This document shows, piece by piece, positions 1-6,519 of a stretch of 25,360 nucleotides of DNA. Position 1 is the stretch's first letter, and the number at the start of each line of letters is the position of its first letter. The position numbers were made by a program, and so were the translations under genes. The stretch is from CAYNQN01 sp964530525 (GTDB taxonomy: Bacteria; Actinomycetota; Acidimicrobiia; Acidimicrobiales; Acidimicrobilacustridaceae): contig CAZHBH010000031.1 of the NCBI GenBank assembly GCA_964530525.1, positions 1-25,360 on the forward strand, written 5' to 3'. The notes under the pieces were generated by a model, which was not told the DNA's origin, did no database searches, and worked only from the letters and a program-made list of their open reading frames with translations.

Positions 1-634
1 CTACGGGCTCACGAAGGGCCAGTACTCGCCGACGAGCGAGGTGGGCAAGATCACCAAGTCCACCCCTTTCGGTTCCCTCGACCGGCCCTTCAACCCCATC
101 AGCCTCGCGCTGGGCGCCGAGGCCACCTTCGTGGCCCGCACCCACGACATGGATCGCCAGCACATGATGGACACCTTCCGCAGGGCGCACGAGCACAAGG
201 GCGCCGCTTTCGTGGAGATCTACCAGAACTGCAACGTCTTCAACGATGGCGCCTTCGAGACCATCACCGCGAAGGCCAACCGCGACGAGATGATCATCCC
301 GCTGGTGCACGGCGAGCCCATCCGCTTCGGTCCCGAGCGCGAGCACGGTGTGGCCATGGGAACCGATGGGCAGCTCCGGATCGTTGAGGTCGCCGACGTG
401 GGGGAGGACGCCATCCTCGTCCACGACGAGCGGAACGAGGGAGGCCTGCCCTTCATGCTGTCCCGCCTCTCCACCGGGCCGACGATGCCCACGCCCGTCG
501 GCGTCTTCCGCGACGTGGAGGCTCCCGAATACGCGGAGTCGGTCACCCAGCAGCTCGCGGTCGCCCAGGCCACCGACGGCCCGGCCGACCTCTCGGCGCT
601 CCTGCGCTCCGGCGCCACCTGGACGATCAACTAG
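1..634 (+). CDS. korB: 2-oxoacid:ferredoxin oxidoreductase, beta subunit (3' part)
   Basis: This is the C-terminal 210 residues of a protein that begins before the window; the frame starts at base 2 and stops with TAG at 632-634. It opens with GLTKGQYSPTS, the thiamine-diphosphate-binding signature of KorB-type subunits, followed by TKSTPFGS and the ARTHDMD and EIYQNCNVFNDGAF blocks typical of the family. By family knowledge, KorAB decarboxylates 2-oxoglutarate (or a related 2-oxoacid) to the acyl-CoA and reduces ferredoxin in the cytoplasm. The alpha subunit is normally directly upstream, outside this window. The exact 2-oxoacid substrate cannot be read from this fragment. Codon use matches the housekeeping genes downstream. 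Confidence 0.93.
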   Translation, partial: YGLTKGQYSPTSEVGKITKSTPFGSLDRPFNPISLALGAEATFVARTHDMDRQHMMDTFRRAHEHKGAAFVEIYQNCNVFNDGAFETITAKANRDEMIIPLVHGEPIRFGPEREHGVAMGTDGQLRIVEVADVGEDAILVHDERNEGGLPFMLSRLSTGPTMPTPVGVFRDVEAPEYAESVTQQLAVAQATDGPADLSALLRSGATWTIN

Positions 635-637
635 CGT

Positions 638-658
638 CTCGTCCCGGGATGGGACGAG
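638..658 (+). other. Perfect 8-bp hairpin between korB and the surface-protein gene
   Basis: CTCGTCCC (638-645) and GGGACGAG (651-658) are perfect complements around a 5-nt loop. The stem starts four bases after the korB stop. There is no run of T after it, so it is a weak candidate for an intrinsic terminator. The ATG of the next gene (649-651) lies in the loop and second arm, so the structure could instead hinder initiation of that gene. Confidence 0.4.
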
Positions 659-1724
659 CAGCTCTCTTCAGCGTTGTCGTTGGCCTCATCGCGGCCCTCG
701 GCACCGCCCCGCAGGTAGCGACGTCCGTTGCTGCTGCGACTGCAGATAGAACACAGACGAACGCGGTCGTCGAGCCCCAGGTTTTCTTCCTCGACGTGCT
801 CCCTACCCATCCGTTCGCTCAAGCCATCGGGTGGATGGCGTCAGAGGGCATCTCGACCNNNNNNNNNNNNNNNNNNNNNNNNNNNNNNNNNNNNNNNNNN
901 NNNNNNNNNNNNNNNNNNNNNNNNNNNNNNNNNNNNNNNNNNNNNNNNNNNNNNNNNNTGGGACATTCCGCCCGACCTTGCCGGTCACCCGTCAGGCGCT
1001 AGCTGCCTTCATGTTCCGCCTCGCCGGCCAGCCACCCGGTGATTGGTCGGTTGCCGCGATCCAGTTCTCGGATGTCGGCGTTACCCATCCGTTCGCTCAA
1101 GCCATCGGGTGGATGGCGTCAGAGGGCATCTCGACCGGGTTCGGTGATGGGACATTCCGCCCGACCTTGCCGGTCACCCGTCAGGCGCTAGCTGCCTTCA
1201 TGCAACGAATCGGAGATGAGGGGGAGCCGACTGAGCTCCTCTGCCGAGGGAAGCCGGGCTCGGAGGCCGAGACCCTTCTCCTCGCCGCACCGTCGCAGTT
1301 TCCGGGAGGACTCATACCGTTCGAGGCCAAGATGGCGGTCTTCGCCCCACGTTGGGTTGAGGGCTCGTTTAGTTACCAGGCCTCCGGGCGGATCGTGATC
1401 GACGGCTCTAATGCGTTGTCCGAAATGGCAGCTATTGTCGGCAGCATCTGGGGCTTCGAGATCGTCGCCGTCGATGCCTTCGTAGCGCCGATCGGCGTCC
1501 CGTCCCCGTCCTCTTGGAGGCTGGACGCCGGAGGAACGACCTTCCCCATCGAGCTCTCGGGGTTCGGGCAGATCGACCTACAGGGTCCTGCCATCGTTAG
1601 CTACCGGATACACGTTCCCACGCTTGATGTCCTGCTTCATGGAGGTGGAGGTGTCGGGCAACTTATGGAGTTGGACTGCGGCTCGCTGAACATCGACACC
1701 ACTACGGTCGTCGGCTTCGGGTAG
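649..1724 (+). CDS. Secreted S-layer-homology (SLH) repeat protein with unknown C-terminal domain; interrupted by assembly gap
   Basis: The start MGRAALFSVVVGLIAALG looks like a signal peptide with a likely cleavage near residues 25-33. Two SLH-type repeats follow, each containing HPFAQAIGWMASEGIST, GFGDGTFRPTLPVTRQ and ALAAFM; such modules usually hold proteins at the cell surface. The frame before the 100-N gap differs from the frame after it, but replacing the N run with the 11 bases found at 1137-1147 restores one frame and gives 328 residues. The last ~180 residues (from about 1220) are an unrecognised domain, beta-rich in appearance, with one Cys near each end (LLCRG and ELDCGS) that could form a disulphide. 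No Shine-Dalgarno sequence is visible. Several stretches look less GC-biased than the neighbours, suggesting a fast-evolving or acquired gene. It is not a pseudogene on this evidence; the break is technical. Confidence 0.75.
804..1013 (+). repeat. SLH DNA repeat, copy 1 (contains the assembly gap)
   Basis: Bases 804-858 are identical to 1082-1136, and 959-1013 are identical to 1148-1202. The 100 N lie between the two matching halves, exactly where copy 2 holds 11 bases. If the gap is really 11 bases, the repeat period is 189 bp (63 residues). Confidence 0.9.
859..958. other. Assembly gap of 100 N (conventional length)
   Basis: Exactly 100 consecutive N lie inside the exact SLH repeat, as expected when short reads cannot be joined across a repeat. 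The true length is unknown; 11 bases, or 11 plus multiples of 189, would preserve both the repeat and the reading frame. Confidence 0.98.
1082..1202 (+). repeat. SLH DNA repeat, copy 2
   Basis: This 121-bp unit is the complete copy. Both outer 55-bp halves match copy 1 without a single difference, including at silent third positions, so the duplication is recent or kept uniform by gene conversion. Confidence 0.9.
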
Positions 1725-1880
1725 CCGTTGAAGTTCTTTGGGCCTCGACCTCGAGCCGGTGTGAAGTCGGCGCGGAGGGCCCCGTTGCCCTGATGGTGAC
1801 AGAGGGGCGCGAGCATGGTCGGCTGAATTGCTCGACCGATGTGCCGTCGGTGTGATCTGCCGTCGTCGTCTCGGGTTCTG

Positions 1881-1900
1881 ACGACGTCGTTCGACGTCGT
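1881..1900. repeat. 20-bp near-palindrome in the intergenic region
   Basis: ACGACGTCG (1881-1889) and CGACGTCGT (1892-1900) are perfect complements around TT. It lies in the 241-bp space between two convergent genes (1725-1965). No gene is visible in that space. No T-run follows the hairpin, so termination is only one possibility. Confidence 0.5.
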
Positions 1901-1945
1901 TTGTCGGAAGACGTCGGGCCGATCGCCTCGTGATGGCGAGCCGCC

Positions 1946-1961
1946 TCGGAGTGGGCTCCGA
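1946..1961 (-). terminator. Hairpin just after the DUF1015 gene
   Basis: TCGGAG (1946-1951) and CTCCGA (1956-1961) pair perfectly around a 4-nt loop. Reading the minus strand, the hairpin starts 4 nt after the TAG stop of the DUF1015 gene. There is no U-tract, so this would be a non-canonical terminator or a 3'-end stabilising stem. Confidence 0.35.
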
Positions 1962-1965
1962 ACGT

Positions 1966-3165
1966 CTAGACGTCGTTCGAGGCGGGGCGGAAGACGACGC
2001 CGGTGCGGGGCTTGGGGTGGAAGAAGGTCGTCTTGGGGGGCATGCGCTCGCCACCGTGGGCGATGTCGAGGATCTGCTCGACGGTGGCAGGGCCGAGAAG
2101 GAAGCCGGCCTGCTGGGAGCCGTCGGCGACCTGGGCCACGACGTTGCCCACGCCGTGCTGGTAGGTGAGCTCGTGCGGAGGCAGGCCGGCGAGGGCGGCG
2201 TCGAGTCGGGACGTCTCCAGGTCGCGGACCCCTTCGAAGGCTCCCGGCCGGGGGCTCATGGCCCACGTCCCCGAGCTGGTCACCAGGGCCGGCCGGCTCT
2301 CGGGCCCGTCGACGGGTGAGAGCTCGTAGAAGCGGCCCAGGGCGTCGATGAGGTCGGTGTCGGCGGGCAGGCCCCGGACGAGCCGGTGGATGGGAAGCAC
2401 GGTGAGCTCGTCGGGGGAGAGCTCGACCACGTAGAACAGGGCGGCATCCCACGGCCCTGGCCCGTCGGCCGCACGGCGCTCGTCGCGGTAGGCGAGCGAG
2501 GTCTCGAAGCGGTGGTGTCCGTCGGCGATCACCATGGGCTCGGCGCTGACGAGCTTGGAGATCGCCGAGGCGCGCTCTGCATCGGTGACCGGCCACACCT
2601 CGTGGAGCACGCCGTCGTCGTCGCTCCAAGAGGCGAGGGGCGGGGCTGCCGTGGCGAGCAGGTCGGTGAGGCCGCCCGCGGGGGAGAGCCCCCATATCGG
2701 CGACAGGTTCACCCCGGTCGCCCGCAGGAGGTCTAGCCGGTCGGTCTTGGCCTTGGGGGTGGTGTGCTCGTGGGGGAGGATCGGAGTCTGGCCCTCGGTC
2801 GAATCGCCGGGGCGAGCGAGTGTGAGCTCGCCCAGGACCCCTGTGGTGTGTCGGAGAGCTCCGGATTCTTCCCTGTGGGTCATCCTGTAGACGTAGAAGC
2901 AGGGCTCCGGATCACGGACGAGCACCCCGTCGCGAATCCAGGAGGCGAAGGTCTCTGCCGCTCGGCGGTAGGCGCCAGCCTGCTCGCCGGCCGCGCCTGG
3001 TGGGCCCGCAGGTAGATCGACGCCGACCACGTTGGCCGGATGGCGGGCGAGGAGCTCTGCTCGCTCCGTAGCGTCGATCACGTCGTAGGGCGGTGCCGTG
3101 ACGTCCGCGAGGTCGAAGGCTTCGACGTCGTACCGCAGTCCGGCGAAGGGGGCGAAGTCGGGCAC
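1966..3165 (-). CDS. DUF1015 family protein
   Basis: The protein has 399 residues from a GTG at 3165, the usual size of this family. All conserved blocks are visible in order: PDFAPFAGLRYD at the N-terminus, APPYDVID, HEHTTPKAKTDRLDLL in the first third, MVIADGHHRFETSLAYRDE in the middle and MPPKTTFFHPKPRTG at the end. The DGHHRFE and HEHT motifs look like catalytic or metal-binding residues, but the biochemical function of DUF1015 is unknown to me. An upstream in-frame ATG at 3306 would add 47 Ser/Gly/Thr/Pro-rich residues and overlap the start of the divergent HAD gene. I prefer 3165 because family members begin close to the FxPFxGLRYD block and because 3166-3304 carries a palindrome and a promoter-like box. 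No neighbour suggests a pathway. Confidence 0.88.
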   Translation of the reverse strand: MPDFAPFAGLRYDVEAFDLADVTAPPYDVIDATERAELLARHPANVVGVDLPAGPPGAAGEQAGAYRRAAETFASWIRDGVLVRDPEPCFYVYRMTHREESGALRHTTGVLGELTLARPGDSTEGQTPILPHEHTTPKAKTDRLDLLRATGVNLSPIWGLSPAGGLTDLLATAAPPLASWSDDDGVLHEVWPVTDAERASAISKLVSAEPMVIADGHHRFETSLAYRDERRAADGPGPWDAALFYVVELSPDELTVLPIHRLVRGLPADTDLIDALGRFYELSPVDGPESRPALVTSSGTWAMSPRPGAFEGVRDLETSRLDAALAGLPPHELTYQHGVGNVVAQVADGSQQAGFLLGPATVEQILDIAHGGERMPPKTTFFHPKPRTGVVFRPASNDV

Positions 3166-3260
3166 GGGGCCCTTGTCTAGCAGCCCCGCCGGTCCGGTCG
3201 TACCGGTCTCCTCGTCGCCGCTCGGGGCGGGGCTGGATGTCGGCTGGCCGGCGGTGGGGC

Positions 3261-3275
3261 CTGACGATCCGTCAG
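3261..3275. promoter_or_regulatory. Palindrome in the divergent DUF1015/HAD promoter region
   Basis: CTGACG-ATC-CGTCAG is a perfect 6-bp inverted repeat around 3 nt. It lies 15 nt upstream of the HAD gene's box at 3291 and between the two divergent starts, a position suited to a dimeric regulator. No regulator is identified. Confidence 0.3.
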
Positions 3276-3290
3276 AAGCGAGAACCGTGG

Positions 3291-3296
3291 CAGCAT
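3291..3296 (+). promoter_or_regulatory. Putative -10 box of the HAD gene (CAGCAT)
   Basis: CAGCAT ends 8 nt before the ATG at 3305, matching in sequence and spacing the TAGCAT-type boxes before other unit-head genes in this window. The first base departs from TANNNT, so it is a weaker case. No -35 resembling TTGACA is seen. Confidence 0.35.
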
Positions 3297-3304
3297 GAGC
3301 GGCC

Positions 3305-4084
3305 ATGGCCTGGGTGATCGACCTCGACGGCGTGATGTGGTTGGCCGATGAGCCCATCCCCGGATCCGCCGAAGCCGTGGCCCGCCTACGTGCCGCGGGG
3401 GAGAGGATCGCCTTCGCCACCAACAACTCGTACGCGACCCGCGCCGAGGTGGCGGCGAAGCTCGCGGCATGCGGCGCCGACGTCGACGTCGACGAGGTGG
3501 TCACCTCGGCGATGGCTGCCGCACACCTGGTCGAACCGGGGGAGCGTGCGATCGTGTGTGCAGGCCCGGGAGCGCTCGACGAGCTCGAGCGCCGCGGGGT
3601 GGAGGTGGTGCCCAGCGGACCCGCCGACGTGGTCGTGGTGGGGCTCGATCCGGCGTTCGACTACGAGCGGATGACGACCGCAGCCCTGGCCGTGCGTGAC
3701 GGGGCACGGCTCGTCGCCACCAACGACGACGCCACCTACCCGACGCCCAGGGGCCAGCTACCTGGCGGTGGCGCGATCCTCGCCTCCATAGAGAAGGCCA
3801 CCGGGACGCGAGCGATGGTGGCGGGGAAGCCCCACCAGCCCATCTGCGAGCTGGTCAGGACGCTTCTGGGCCCCCGGGGCACGGTCGTTGGCGACCGGCC
3901 CGAGACCGACGGGGCCTTCGCCCGAGCACTGGGGTACCGCTTCGGACTGGTGCTGAGCGGGGTCAGCGGAACGGGAGACGTCGAGCGGGTTGAGCCCGCT
4001 CCCGATGCCGTGGCGGAGGACCTCGTCAGGCTCGTGGAGGCCGAGCTGTCCAAGGACGAGACAACAAGAGGGGGAAGGAATTGA
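3305..4084 (+). CDS. HAD-IIA family phosphatase (glycerol-3-phosphate phosphatase-like)
   Basis: This 259-residue protein shows the whole HAD-IIA pattern. The nucleophile motif DLDGV has D6 and D8, motif II is FATNNS (residues 37-42), a large C2-type cap follows, then AGKP with K175 and the acidic motif GDRPETDGAFA with D197 and D202. The family dephosphorylates small phospho-metabolites in the cytoplasm (NagD, phosphoglycolate and glycerol-3-phosphate phosphatases). The M. tuberculosis gene two places before tlyA, Rv1692, is an HAD-IIA glycerol-3-phosphate phosphatase, so the position here supports orthology; the substrate remains an inference. It probably opens a long operon, and its TGA overlaps the TTG start of the next gene in TTGA. 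Confidence 0.88.
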   Translation: MAWVIDLDGVMWLADEPIPGSAEAVARLRAAGERIAFATNNSYATRAEVAAKLAACGADVDVDEVVTSAMAAAHLVEPGERAIVCAGPGALDELERRGVEVVPSGPADVVVVGLDPAFDYERMTTAALAVRDGARLVATNDDATYPTPRGQLPGGGAILASIEKATGTRAMVAGKPHQPICELVRTLLGPRGTVVGDRPETDGAFARALGYRFGLVLSGVSGTGDVERVEPAPDAVAEDLVRLVEAELSKDETTRGGRN

Positions 4085-4860
4085 GCGAGAGAGTGCGGCT
4101 GGAGATCGACGGGCCGGTGGCCGTCATCACGAACGACAACCCGGACAAGCACAACGCCTTCGACGACGAGATGGACGCGCAGCTGTTCGCGATCCTCGGG
4201 GAGATCAAGGCGCGCCCCGATGTGCGGGTCGTCATCTGGCAAGGCGAGGGCAAGTCGTTCTCGTCCGGCCGGGACGTCGGTTCCATCGGCAACCTCAAGA
4301 CGGAGCTGACGCACCACGAGCTGATGCGGCGCGGCCACCGGGGCATCCAGCAGCTGTGGGAGATGGACGCCCCTGTGATCGTGGCGTGCAAGGGATGGGT
4401 GATGGGAGGCTCGTTCCAGCGGGCGTTGCTGTGCGACATCCGGGTGGCGGCGGAGGGGACCCGGTTCAGGTTGCCGGAGGTGAGCTACGGAGTGATACCC
4501 GACACAGGTGGCGTGGCCGTGCTCCAGGAGATGTGCGGGCACGGGCTCGTGAGCGACATGGTGCTCACCGGCAGGGTGCTCTCCGCAGACGAGGCGTTGG
4601 CCCACGGGGTCGTGAGCCGCGTCGTCGCCTCCGACGAGCTCGACACGACCGTGCGGGAGATGGCTGAGCAGATCGCCAAGGCCCCGGCGGTCACCGTGAA
4701 GCTCGTCCGGCAGGTCATCGCCAACCTGGCCCGTCCGCCGATAAGGGCGTCGATGACGGACGAGATGATCTACCAGACGTTCCTCAACCGCAGCGACGAC
4801 TTCGCCGAGATGCGGGCGGCGCGCTCGGAGGATCGTGAGCCCCGCTACAACGGCAGCTAG
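4081..4860 (+). CDS. Enoyl-CoA hydratase/isomerase (crotonase) family protein
   Basis: The 259-residue protein starts at a TTG behind a strong GGGGAAGG ribosome-binding site and overlaps the previous stop by 4 nt. Crotonase landmarks are SFSSGRD (59-65, first oxyanion-hole loop), KGWVMGGSFQRALLCDIRVAAE (from 104) and RLPEVSYGVIPDTGG (130-144). E133 in LPEVSYG matches the catalytic Glu164 of rat hydratase, but the position of Glu144 is Gln113. Loss of that residue is typical of delta3,delta2-enoyl-CoA isomerases and other non-hydratase members. With the dienoyl-CoA-reductase-like neighbour downstream, I infer an isomerase role on unsaturated acyl-CoAs; another crotonase activity is possible. 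The C-terminal helices (about 200-259) are of ordinary length. Confidence 0.85.
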   Translation: MSERVRLEIDGPVAVITNDNPDKHNAFDDEMDAQLFAILGEIKARPDVRVVIWQGEGKSFSSGRDVGSIGNLKTELTHHELMRRGHRGIQQLWEMDAPVIVACKGWVMGGSFQRALLCDIRVAAEGTRFRLPEVSYGVIPDTGGVAVLQEMCGHGLVSDMVLTGRVLSADEALAHGVVSRVVASDELDTTVREMAEQIAKAPAVTVKLVRQVIANLARPPIRASMTDEMIYQTFLNRSDDFAEMRAARSEDREPRYNGS

Positions 4861-4874
4861 AGACCAGGAGACAC

Positions 4875-5756
4875 ATGAGCGAGAAGATCGGCCTACCAGC
4901 TCCGCCCGTCGTGGGCAGCACGGCTCTCGTGCCCGGGACCTTCGACGGGGTGGCCGTCGTGGTGACGGGTGGCGGGACCGGTCTCGGCAAAGCCATCGCC
5001 TCGGAGTTCGCCCGCCTCGGTGCCCGCTTGGTGATCGCTTCGCGCTCGGCGGAGCACCTGGAGGCCGGGAGGAGGGCGATGGAGGCCCTGGGTGCGGAGG
5101 TGCTCACGGTCACCTGCGACATCCGCGACCCCGAGAGCGTGGCCGGCTTGTTCGAAGCGGCCACGGGAGCGTTCGGTCTCCCCGCGGTGCTGGTGTGCAA
5201 CGCAGCGGCAAACTTCCCCGTGTCGGCGGAGGACATGTCACCCAACGCTTGGCGCACCGTGGTCGACATCACCCTCAACGGCACCTTCTACTGCGCCCGG
5301 GAGTTCGGGAGGCGCCACCTCGCAGCGGGCACGCCCGGCTCGATCGTGAACATCGGGGCGAGCTACGCGTGGACGGGAGGGCCCGGGTTCGCGCACTCCG
5401 CGGCTGCCAAGGCAGGCGTGAAGAACCTCACGGAGTCGCTCGCGGTGGAGTGGGGACCCTACGGGATCCAGGTGAACGCCCTGGTGCCGGGTCTCTTCCC
5501 CCACGAGGACATGACCGACGACATCCAGGGCAACCTGGTCCGGACGCACGACAAGGACGCGTGCCAACCCGCGCTCAGGGTGGGGCAGCGCCAGGAGCTC
5601 GGTTGGGCAGCAACGTTCCTCGCATCTCCGTTCGCCAGGTTCATATCCGGTCACACCCTCGTCGTCGACGGCGCCAACTGGCAGCGCAGGACCCTCACCA
5701 ACCCTCCGGTGGTGACGATCCGCGAGCAGATGGGCTTGGATCCCGTGGGGGAATGA
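4875..5756 (+). CDS. SDR family oxidoreductase, 2,4-dienoyl-CoA reductase-like
   Basis: This 293-residue protein starts at an ATG after an AGGAG site, 14 nt behind the crotonase gene. The cofactor motif TGGGTGLG is at 31-38, followed by the NAAAN strand motif, NIGASYAW with a serine, and HSAAAKAGVKNL with the conserved Lys. The usual YxxxK tyrosine is replaced by His, as in the peroxisomal 2,4-dienoyl-CoA reductase branch, where the AKAGVxxxTxxLAVEWGxYGIxVN block is also characteristic. The expected reaction is NADPH-dependent reduction of 2,4-dienoyl-CoA during beta-oxidation of unsaturated fatty acids. The gene ends in ATGA, and a three-codon frame starting there runs into the tlyA start. 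Confidence 0.85.
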   Translation: MSEKIGLPAPPVVGSTALVPGTFDGVAVVVTGGGTGLGKAIASEFARLGARLVIASRSAEHLEAGRRAMEALGAEVLTVTCDIRDPESVAGLFEAATGAFGLPAVLVCNAAANFPVSAEDMSPNAWRTVVDITLNGTFYCAREFGRRHLAAGTPGSIVNIGASYAWTGGPGFAHSAAAKAGVKNLTESLAVEWGPYGIQVNALVPGLFPHEDMTDDIQGNLVRTHDKDACQPALRVGQRQELGWAATFLASPFARFISGHTLVVDGANWQRRTLTNPPVVTIREQMGLDPVGE

Positions 5757-5764
5757 GCTCGTGA
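5753..5764 (+). other. Three-codon bridging ORF between the SDR gene and tlyA
   Basis: ATG AGC TCG TGA starts inside the ATGA that holds the SDR stop and ends inside the GTGA that holds the tlyA start. A GGGGGAA purine run lies just before it. It may allow ribosomes leaving the SDR gene to reach the tlyA start; it may equally be chance. Confidence 0.3.
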
Positions 5765-6519
5765 CCGCCCGCCGCCGACTGGACGTGGAGATGGTGCGCC
5801 GTGGTCTGGCCGGTTCCCCCGAAGAAGCTGGTCTTGCGGTGCAGGGCGGCTTGGTGACCGTCGGCGGCGCGCCCGCGACCAAGGCGACTCGGATGGTCGC
5901 TCCCGGCGAGGCGATCCAGCTGCGGACGCAGGGACCCCGGTTCGTGAGCCGTGGTGGCGACAAGCTGGATGCGGCCCTCCAGCGCTTCGGCATCGACGTC
6001 TCGGGGCTGCGGGCCCTCGACGCCGGGGCTTCTACGGGCGGGTTCACGGACTGCCTCCTCCAGCGCGGTGCGGCAGAGGTCGTGGCGGTCGACGTCGGGT
6101 ACGGCCAGCTGCACGAGTCGCTCCGGTCGGATCCGAGGGTTCGGAACATGGAGCGCACCAACGTCCGCTACCTGGAGGTCGCCGACCTGGGGGGTCCCTT
6201 CGAGGTGGTGGTCGCCGACCTGTCGTTCGTCTCGCTTCGCACGCTGGCGAGCCGGCTGCTCTCGGCCGCACTCCCCGGTGCTCCGTTGGTGCTGCTGGTG
6301 AAGCCGCAGTTCGAGGCCAAGCGCATCGAGGTGGACAGAGGTCGTGGGGTGATCGAGGACCCGGCTGTGCGGTGCCGCGTCCTGCGAGAGGTGAAGTCCT
6401 CGCTCGAGGGTCTTGGGGCGATCATCATGGGGGACATGGAATCGCCCATCACCGGTGCGCAGGGGAACGTGGAGCTCCTGGTCCACGCGGTGGCCCCTGC
6501 CCGCAGCTCGGAGGCCTGA
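5761..6519 (+). CDS. tlyA: TlyA-type 16S/23S rRNA 2'-O-methyltransferase
   Basis: The 252-residue protein begins with an S4 RNA-binding domain (about 5-60), then FVSRGGDKLDAAL with K68, the SAM-binding motif DAGASTGGFTD (87-97), VADLSFVSLR with D153, and LLVKPQFEAKR. These are the TlyA/FtsJ catalytic elements. In mycobacteria TlyA methylates riboses of 16S C1409 and 23S C1920, which strengthens subunit contacts and makes ribosomes sensitive to capreomycin. The start is a GTG four bases after the SDR stop, with GGGGGAA at about the right distance. The stop shares an A with the nadK ATG (TGATG). tlyA-nadK-recN is the standard actinobacterial order. Confidence 0.95.
   Translation: MTARRRLDVEMVRRGLAGSPEEAGLAVQGGLVTVGGAPATKATRMVAPGEAIQLRTQGPRFVSRGGDKLDAALQRFGIDVSGLRALDAGASTGGFTDCLLQRGAAEVVAVDVGYGQLHESLRSDPRVRNMERTNVRYLEVADLGGPFEVVVADLSFVSLRTLASRLLSAALPGAPLVLLVKPQFEAKRIEVDRGRGVIEDPAVRCRVLREVKSSLEGLGAIIMGDMESPITGAQGNVELLVHAVAPARSSEA

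Noticed and set aside
649..1724. Surface-protein gene as a frameshifted pseudogene
   Set aside because: The apparent frame change is caused by the arbitrary 100-N length; the 11-base fill predicted from the repeat restores the frame.
1637..2695. A 352-codon minus-strand frame overlapping the DUF1015 gene
   Set aside because: It is a shifted frame of DUF1015, extremely Arg/Pro-rich, while the DUF1015 frame has every family motif.
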